A DNA stretch of 36,753 nucleotides, taken from NCBI GenBank assembly GCA_944326455.1, contig CALVEA010000021.1, positions 1 to 36,753 on the forward strand, in the 5' to 3' direction. This document shows positions 31,562 through 36,753 of the stretch, piece by piece. This DNA comes from Candidatus Gastranaerophilales bacterium (GTDB lineage Bacteria > Cyanobacteriota > Vampirovibrionia > Gastranaerophilales > Gastranaerophilaceae). A program made the translations under genes and the position numbers. The first letter of the stretch is position 1. Each line of letters starts with the position of its first letter. Below the pieces are notes generated by a model. That model worked only from the letters and a program-made list of their open reading frames with translations. It had not been told where the DNA came from and did no database searches.

Positions 31562-32212
31562 TTAAATATAGAGCTTTGCAAAATCTAAGTCACTTTTTGT
31601 AGTAATTTTAATATTTGTGTAACTGCCTATAACCACATAAACGGGAATATCCAGATACTCAAGCATTGAAGCATCGTCAGTAAAGTGTTTGTGTGCTAAT
31701 TTATCATGAGCATTTTTGATTAACTCAGTTTTGAATGCCTGTGGGGTTTGTGTGTTATATAATTTGCTCCGGTCTATTGTTTTTATAATTTTTCCGTTTT
31801 CATCAACTTCTTTAATTGTATCGGTTGTTTTTGTCATAACCGAAACGGCGCCGTTATGAATAACAGAATCCATAACTTGCGAAATTACACCTTGCTTAAT
31901 CAGCGGTCTTGCCCCGTCATGGATAATCACATATTCATTAGTTATGTATTTAAGGGCATTATGCACAGATTTTTGTCTTGAATCTCCGCCTTGAACGATT
32001 TTTATATTAGGGTTTGTAAATAAATTCTTTAATTCATCCGAAATAGCAGTATTTGCAGGTATAATTATCTCGTTTATTTCAGGGAAATTAAGAAAGCTGG
32101 ATAAAGTGTGTTCAATAACAGTTTTATCATCCAGTTTTTCCAATAGTTTATTAGAACTTCCGTATCTTGAGGAAGTTCCTCCTGCTGTTATAATTAATGA
32201 AAAGTTGGTCAT
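31562..32212 (-). CDS. ispD: 2-C-methyl-D-erythritol 4-phosphate cytidylyltransferase
   Basis: A 216-residue enzyme of the MEP isoprenoid pathway. IITAGGTSSRYGSSNKLLEKL (8-28) is the CTP-binding start, followed by VIHDGARPLI (about 95-104), TKTTDTIKEVDENG and TPQAFKTELI, all characteristic. Length is slightly short but normal. It overlaps thiL by 4 bases (ATGA), so it is translated after it, and is last in the lysS-thiL-ispD group. Confidence 0.94.
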   Translation of the reverse strand: MTNFSLIITAGGTSSRYGSSNKLLEKLDDKTVIEHTLSSFLNFPEINEIIIPANTAISDELKNLFTNPNIKIVQGGDSRQKSVHNALKYITNEYVIIHDGARPLIKQGVISQVMDSVIHNGAVSVMTKTTDTIKEVDENGKIIKTIDRSKLYNTQTPQAFKTELIKNAHDKLAHKHFTDDASMLEYLDIPVYVVIGSYTNIKITTKSDLDFAKLYI

Positions 32213-33108
32213 AATCTTTCTCCAAAGTGGTTGTAAGGTTTTATTTCATCATATTCTGTGTAGCCGATTCCGTCTGCCGTGAATTTAATGTCCCCTCGTT
32301 TGGGGTTAACTACACCGATTTTTGTATAGTTATTAATCTTATCCAAAAAATCTTCCGGCACAGCTGCTGCAAGCCTGTAATCCTCTGCTCCGAAAAGAAT
32401 ATTTTCTTTTTGCACCTCGCTTTTATGCGGGATTTTATCAAGATCTATATCAATTGTAACTTCACTTGCTTCGGCGATTTTAAATAATGCGTCTGCTAAG
32501 CCGTCTGAGGTGTCCATCATTGCGTAAGGAGCTCTAATCTGTTCAGATATACCTTTTGAAAAATCAACGTCAAGGATTGGCTCTAAATGGACTCTGATTA
32601 AATCCGGTTTATTTTTACCATTTACCAAAGCTTCCAAGCCCGCTGCGCTTGTTCCGGTTTCCCCGCTTATAATTACTGCATATCCGGGTTTAGCATTACT
32701 TCTTGAAGAAATAGTTCTCCCGGTCGATTTCCCTATTGCAGTTATTGAAATAAAAATTTTATCACTCCCTGTGATATCTCCGCCTGCTATCTTTGCTCCG
32801 TATGAGCCGGCTGAAATTCCTTGATAGAGTTCTCTAATAAAATTATTATCAATATCAGGAGGTAAAGACAATCCAACTGTAATATATGCCGGTTCTGCGC
32901 CGGAAGCCAGGATGTCACTTATATTTACAGCAGCAGCCTTGTAACCGATTTGATAAGGAGTTGCCCAATCCCGCTTAAAATGAATATCTTCAATAAAATT
33001 ATCCTGGGTAACAACAATACTAAGCTCCTTTATGTAAGCACAATCATCCCCTATAAGCTTGTTATCTGTTTGAGTTTTTATAATTTTTATAAAATCAAGT
33101 TCTTTCAT
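32209..33108 (-). CDS. thiL: Thiamine-monophosphate kinase
   Basis: A 299-residue ATP-dependent kinase making thiamine diphosphate. It has IGDDCAYI (19-26), the VTQDNFIEDIHF (33-44) metal site, NISDILASGAEPAYITVGLSLP, GGDITGSDKI, and MMDTSDGLADALFKIAEAS, the diagnostic PurM-like motifs. The start ATG 33108 has no visible Shine-Dalgarno, but a 10-bp GC hairpin lies just upstream, between lysS and this gene. ispD follows by overlap. Coupling of isoprenoid and thiamine genes here is probably incidental. Confidence 0.92.
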   Translation of the reverse strand: MKELDFIKIIKTQTDNKLIGDDCAYIKELSIVVTQDNFIEDIHFKRDWATPYQIGYKAAAVNISDILASGAEPAYITVGLSLPPDIDNNFIRELYQGISAGSYGAKIAGGDITGSDKIFISITAIGKSTGRTISSRSNAKPGYAVIISGETGTSAAGLEALVNGKNKPDLIRVHLEPILDVDFSKGISEQIRAPYAMMDTSDGLADALFKIAEASEVTIDIDLDKIPHKSEVQKENILFGAEDYRLAAAVPEDFLDKINNYTKIGVVNPKRGDIKFTADGIGYTEYDEIKPYNHFGERL

Positions 33109-33123
33109 TATTTTATATTAAGG

Positions 33124-33147
33124 GGCGGCGGGCTGAAGCCCGCCGCC
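33124..33147. repeat. Very stable GC hairpin between lysS and thiL
   Basis: GGCGGCGGGC/GCCCGCCGCC, a perfect 10-bp all-GC stem with loop TGAA (TTCA on the coding strand), stands out in AT-rich sequence. The minus-strand follow-on is CCTTAATAT, a poor T run, so it might be a partial terminator, an RNA-stability element or a REP-type palindrome. Confidence 0.6.
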
Positions 33148-33154
33148 TTATTAA

Positions 33155-34693
33155 TTAATTATCTACTCTTTTTAATGTTGGGAAAGCAATTACGTCTCTT
33201 ATTGTAGGAGAGTTTGTCAACAGCATAACCAGTCTGTCAATTCCCATTCCCATACCGCCTGTAGGTGCCAGTCCGTATTCTAAGGCGTTTATATAATCTT
33301 CATCAATTGGCATTGCTTCCTCATCGCCGTTAGCTTTAGCAAGAGCCTGGGCTTCAAACCTGTGACGCTGATCAATTGGGTCCGTAAGTTCAGAGAATGC
33401 ATTAGCAATTTCCCATCCGTTAACTCTTGTTTCAAAACGTTCTGTAAGTCTATCATTATCTCTGTGGACTTTTGCAAGCGGAGAGATTTCTCTCGGATAG
33501 TCGATAATATGAACAGGTTGGATTAATGTAGGCTCTACAGTAGCTTCAAAAACAGCCTCAACAATTTGTCCCCAGTTCATTTCTTCATCAACTTCTATAT
33601 GCATAGCTTTAGCTCTTTCATAAGCTTCTTTTGCAGTGAAGAATTCGCCGAAATCAACGCCTGTCATTTCTTTAATTGAGCCCAGCATGGTTTTTCTATC
33701 CCAAGGTGGTGTTAAATCTATCTCGTTGTCACCGTACTGGATTTTGGTTGTACCGAGAACCTCTTTAGCAACGTATGCAACAAGGTTTTCTGTGAGCACC
33801 ATCATTTCGTTATAATCAACATAAGATTGATAAAGTTCAATCATTGTAAACTCAGGGTTATGACGTGTATCGATGCCTTCATTTCTAAAGCATCTTGAGA
33901 GTTCAAATATTTTTTCGCTTAAACCGCCTACCATCAATCTTTTTAGGTGGAGTTCCGGTGCTATTCTTAATGTTAAGTCCATATTTAAAGCATTGTGATG
34001 TGTAATAAACGGTCTTGCATTAGCTCCGGAAGCCTGTGTGTGAAGCATCGGAGTTTCAACTTCCAAGAATCCTTGATTTGTAAGGTATTCTCTTATTTTT
34101 TGAATAATTAAACTTCTCTTTCTAAAAGTATCTCTTGTTCTTTCGTTAACAATTAAATCCACATATCTTTGACGATACTTGGTTTCTGTATCTGACATAG
34201 TATGGTAGGATTTTAGCTGCTCAAGTTTTTCTTCGCTAATTTGTTTATTAGGAAGCGGAAGAAGTGATTTTGAAAGGACTTTGAAATTAACAGCTTTTAT
34301 AGAAAGCTCGCCTCTCGGTGTTCTTCTTATAGTTCCTGTAAAACCTAAAATATCACCAATATCAACCAATTTAAGTGTTTTAACAAGTTCCGGTTCCATA
34401 TTTTCTTTGTGAGAAAATATTTGGATTTTTCCTGATGCGTCCATCAAATCAATAAACATACCGCTGTTACGTATTGCCATAACACGTCCAGCAACTGAAT
34501 ATTGGTCATTTGTTTCTTCACCGGCAGGAAGATTTTTATATTTTTCTTGTAAAAATGCAGAGTCAGCATCTTTATCAAATGAATAAGGATAAGGATTAAT
34601 TCCCTTATCTGCAAGTTCAGCAAGTTTTTGAATTCTTGTTTGTCTTATAGTTTCTTTTGCCGAAATAGGCTCTTTTACTTGTTGTTCTGTCAT
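33155..34693 (-). CDS. lysS: Lysyl-tRNA synthetase, class II
   Basis: A 512-residue synthetase that charges tRNA-Lys. An OB-fold anticodon domain (about 65-170: VAGRVMAIRNSGMFIDLMD) is followed by the class II catalytic domain: motif 2 FRNEGIDTRHNPEFTMIELY and motif 3 GLAPTGGMGMGIDRLVMLL at the end. Substrate-recognition VNERTRDTFRKRSLIIQKIR and the ETPMLHTQASGANARPF stretch are typical. The N-terminal extension is short. ATG 34693 is preceded by AGAGGG. It begins the minus-strand group with thiL and ispD. Confidence 0.97.
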   Translation of the reverse strand: MTEQQVKEPISAKETIRQTRIQKLAELADKGINPYPYSFDKDADSAFLQEKYKNLPAGEETNDQYSVAGRVMAIRNSGMFIDLMDASGKIQIFSHKENMEPELVKTLKLVDIGDILGFTGTIRRTPRGELSIKAVNFKVLSKSLLPLPNKQISEEKLEQLKSYHTMSDTETKYRQRYVDLIVNERTRDTFRKRSLIIQKIREYLTNQGFLEVETPMLHTQASGANARPFITHHNALNMDLTLRIAPELHLKRLMVGGLSEKIFELSRCFRNEGIDTRHNPEFTMIELYQSYVDYNEMMVLTENLVAYVAKEVLGTTKIQYGDNEIDLTPPWDRKTMLGSIKEMTGVDFGEFFTAKEAYERAKAMHIEVDEEMNWGQIVEAVFEATVEPTLIQPVHIIDYPREISPLAKVHRDNDRLTERFETRVNGWEIANAFSELTDPIDQRHRFEAQALAKANGDEEAMPIDEDYINALEYGLAPTGGMGMGIDRLVMLLTNSPTIRDVIAFPTLKRVDN

Positions 34694-34750
34694 GGTAATT
34701 TCCCTCTTTTAACATCATTAATTACATTCTACCATAAACATATATTTAGC

Positions 34751-34779
34751 TTTACAAATAAGAGAATTTTTGTTATACT
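34751..34779 (+). promoter_or_regulatory. Promoter of rimP-nusA
   Basis: TTTACA (34751-34756), 17-bp spacer, TATACT (34774-34779). Transcription would start near 34786, just before a palindrome and a terminator hairpin. Confidence 0.75.
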
Positions 34780-34793
34780 CAAGTTGTGAATAG

Positions 34794-34832
34794 TTTCTTA
34801 AGAAAGAACGGCATAAATTCCGTTCTTTTTTT
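34794..34832 (+). terminator. Terminator in the rimP-nusA leader, possible attenuator
   Basis: A stem AAAGAACGG (34803-34811) with CCGTTCTTT (34820-34828) followed by T to 34832 is a good intrinsic terminator. It lies after the rimP promoter and 17 bases before the rimP start. A 12-base palindrome TTTCTTAAGAAA (34794-34805) overlaps its 5' arm and could compete with it. In Bacillus subtilis NusA is known to control its own operon by NusA-dependent termination in the leader, so the same scheme is plausible here (inference). Confidence 0.65.
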
Positions 34833-34849
34833 ATTCCAAAAGGAGACGT

Positions 34850-35332
34850 ATGAAGCAGGATGTTAATAGACACGAAATAATAGAAAAGATTACACCTCTG
34901 GTTGAGAATACTGCGATGAGATATAATCTTATTCCTGTAGAAATAGAATTTGTTAAAGAAAATCATAGATGGTTCTTAAGAATTTATATCTATTCGTATG
35001 ATAAAGACATAACACTTGAAGACTGTGAAAAAATGACGAGAAGTTTGAATGAATTCTTAGATGAGCTTATTCCTGTCAAATATTACTTAGAGGTTTCTTC
35101 TCCCGGGCTTGAAAGGAAATTTAAATCAAATAAAGAGTTTGTAATATTCAAAGGAAGAAGGGTTAGTATTAAGTTAAAAACTCCGCTCGAGGGTGAAACT
35201 GAGAAGATTTTTAAAGGTGAAATTCTTGACTGGGATGATAATACAGGATTAAAGTTCTTTAGGTTTGATGATGGTGAAGAACTACAAATCCCAAAAGAAA
35301 ATATTCAATCCGCAAAATTATATATAGATTAG
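34850..35332 (+). CDS. rimP: Ribosome maturation factor RimP
   Basis: A 160-residue protein for 30S subunit maturation. The N-terminal domain (TPLVENTAMRYNLIPVEIEF) and the YYLEVSSPGLERKFKSNKEF signature (78-97 region) are clear, followed by the C-terminal SH3-like barrel (GRRVSIKLKTPLEGE, ending IPKENIQSAKLYI). AAAAGGAG precedes ATG 34850. nusA follows after 37 bases, the conserved rimP-nusA order. Confidence 0.94.
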   Translation: MKQDVNRHEIIEKITPLVENTAMRYNLIPVEIEFVKENHRWFLRIYIYSYDKDITLEDCEKMTRSLNEFLDELIPVKYYLEVSSPGLERKFKSNKEFVIFKGRRVSIKLKTPLEGETEKIFKGEILDWDDNTGLKFFRFDDGEELQIPKENIQSAKLYID

Positions 35333-35369
35333 AAGAAAAATTTGGAAGAATAAAAGTAAGGAGATAAAA

Positions 35370-36608
35370 ATGATAAAAATCGGAACCGCATTATTTGAAG
35401 CTTGTGAAGAGCTGGAAAGAGAAAGAGGAATATCAAAAGATGTCCTAATAGCTTCGCTTTGTGATGCTATGGTTGCAGCTTACAAAAAGCACATGCATGT
35501 TAAAGAAGCTGCTAATATAGAGGCAATACTTGATGAACAAACCGGAGAAATTGGTGTATTTAGTACAAAACTGGTTGTAGAAACAGTTGAAGATCCAGAT
35601 ACACAGATATCTTTAGAAGAGGCAAAAGAAATTGATGATGAAGTTGAACTTGATGATGAAGTTAAAATTGAAGTAACTCCTGAACAATTCGGCAGAATCG
35701 CTGCTCAATCTGCAAAACAAGTAATTACACAAAGAATCCGTGATGCGGAAAGAAATAATATTTTAAATGAATTTCTTGAGAAAAAGGGAACCTTAACAAC
35801 AGGTATTATTCAAAGAGTAGAAAACAGAAACGTAATTGTTAATATTGGTAAAACTGATGCTATTATGCCTCAAAGAGAACAAATACCTAGAGAATACTAC
35901 AAACCCGGTAACAGAATTAGAGTATTTGTTCTAAATGTTAAAGAAACCAATAGATTGCCGCAAGTAATTGTATCTCATGCGCACGCTGAGATTGTAAGAG
36001 AACTTTTTGAACTTGAAGTTCCGGAAATTGAAGACGGAATTGTGGAAATTAAATCAATAGCCAGAGAAGCAGGATTTAGAACTAAAATTGCAGTATGGTC
36101 AAACGATCCTGAAGTAGACTCTGTAGGTGCTTGCATAGGACCAAGAGGTTCAAGAATTCAGACAATTGTCGGTGAATTAAAGAATGAGAAAATCGATATT
36201 GTAAGATGGTCGCCGGATCCGGTTGAATATATCGTCAACGCAATATCACCTGCCAGAGTTGTTTCTGTTGATATTATGACAGATGACGAAGAGACGAAAG
36301 ATGCATTGGTTGTTGTTCCTGATGATCAGCTTTCCCTTGCAATCGGAAGAGAAGGTCAAAATGTAAGACTTGCACACCGATTAACCGGCTGGAAAATTGA
36401 TATTAAGAGTGTTTCTCAAATGGAAAATGAAGAAGCTTCTAAGACAAGTAACTATGAATATGAGGACGAGGAACCGGAAGAAAGAGCTGTTGATTCAGAT
36501 GAAATTCAAGAAGAAATAGAAGAAGAAATGAACCAACAGGCTTATGACGAAGAAGATTTGGCTTCGGAAGAAGTTGAAGAATCCGGTGATGTAACTGAAG
36601 AGGAATAA
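35370..36608 (+). CDS. nusA: Transcription elongation/termination factor NusA
   Basis: A 412-residue RNA polymerase-binding factor. It has the N-terminal RNAP domain (1-130), an S1 domain (about 137-202), KH1 (about 204-280, with GPRG at 257-260) and KH2 (about 283-347, with GREGQ at 326-330). From about 352 to the end it has a 60-residue acidic tail, instead of the acidic-repeat domains of E. coli NusA. AAGGAGAT precedes ATG 35370. A very strong terminator follows, so ylxR, the L7Ae-like gene and infB, which often follow, are not cotranscribed. Confidence 0.96.
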   Translation: MIKIGTALFEACEELERERGISKDVLIASLCDAMVAAYKKHMHVKEAANIEAILDEQTGEIGVFSTKLVVETVEDPDTQISLEEAKEIDDEVELDDEVKIEVTPEQFGRIAAQSAKQVITQRIRDAERNNILNEFLEKKGTLTTGIIQRVENRNVIVNIGKTDAIMPQREQIPREYYKPGNRIRVFVLNVKETNRLPQVIVSHAHAEIVRELFELEVPEIEDGIVEIKSIAREAGFRTKIAVWSNDPEVDSVGACIGPRGSRIQTIVGELKNEKIDIVRWSPDPVEYIVNAISPARVVSVDIMTDDEETKDALVVVPDDQLSLAIGREGQNVRLAHRLTGWKIDIKSVSQMENEEASKTSNYEYEDEEPEERAVDSDEIQEEIEEEMNQQAYDEEDLASEEVEESGDVTEEE

Positions 36609-36625
36609 TTCTTAGAAATGGATTA

Positions 36626-36663
36626 AAACTAAAAGAGCGGGGCTATCCCCGCTCTTTTAGTTT
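36626..36663. terminator. Very strong terminator after nusA
   Basis: A perfect 17-bp stem AAACTAAAAGAGCGGGG/CCCCGCTCTTTTAGTTT with loop CTAT, 17 bases after the nusA stop. Its A- and T-rich flanks make it usable in both directions. Confidence 0.9.
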
Positions 36664-36694
36664 ATATAACACTCTCGCTGTCAGTGTAATACAA

Positions 36695-36722
36695 AGAAAA
36701 AGCTTGAGCAACGAACTCAAGC
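36695..36722 (-). terminator. Minus-strand terminator for a gene beyond the window
   Basis: On the minus strand GCTTGAG/CTCAAGC (36722-36702) with a 7-base loop is followed by TTTTTCTTTG. It implies a minus-strand gene starting beyond the right edge. Confidence 0.7.
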
Positions 36723-36753
36723 GGAAAAAGGGAAAAGGGATTAAAAATAGGGT

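Overview
The window is AT-rich bacterial chromosome. It carries a complete set of Gram-negative outer-envelope genes (lpxD, lpxC, fabZ, a heptose adenylyltransferase) next to single-copy housekeeping genes (lysS, nusA, rimP, proA, asd, dapB). Low GC, lipid A genes and several family-specific oddities suggest a gut-type non-photosynthetic relative of Cyanobacteria (Gastranaerophilales/Vampirovibrionia). That assignment is my inference and is not proven by any marker here.

Layout. Positions 1 to about 4880 are one end of a Mu-like transposable prophage that continues off the left edge. It holds a DDE transposase, its AAA+ partner, a solitary cytosine-5 methyltransferase, a 3' fragment of a portal gene, a split head-morphogenesis gene and the start of a Mu gpG-like gene. 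The end carries repeated candidate transposase-binding sites and abuts the terminator of a tRNA-Arg gene. The element looks internally deleted, and no repressor is seen.

Positions 5000 to 17850 hold a small unknown ORF coupled to proA and tyrA, a large M16 peptidase, speD, a HEAT-like protein, rnhA, a membrane/TPR protein paired with a short Orn/Lys/Arg-decarboxylase-like PLP protein, a phosphodiester glycosidase-type surface protein, HU, an iron alcohol dehydrogenase, a MarR regulator and tRNA-Val. Positions 17850 to 18400 are non-coding and contain an 86-bp palindromic MITE-like element and other hairpin repeats.

Positions 18400 to 23440 hold queE with a reduced-zinc-finger DnaJ, a thioredoxin-like lipoprotein-sized protein with rfbA, and an unrecognised 524-residue Ala/Glu-rich protein whose upstream region has a candidate small RNA or attenuator. 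Positions 23440 to 28110 are one biosynthetic run: dapB and asd (diaminopimelate/lysine), then rfaE2, lpxD, lpxC and fabZ (LPS). Positions 28200 to 30513 are rpiB, rsfS, a TPR protein and a membrane protein. Then come, on the minus strand, a secreted protein with five LFG repeats and an lysS-thiL-ispD group. The window ends with rimP-nusA, which starts with a promoter and terminator hairpin arranged like an attenuator, and closes with a very strong terminator.

The least explained items are the 524-residue protein with its upstream RNA structure, the reduced Mu-like element, and the LFG-repeat protein.
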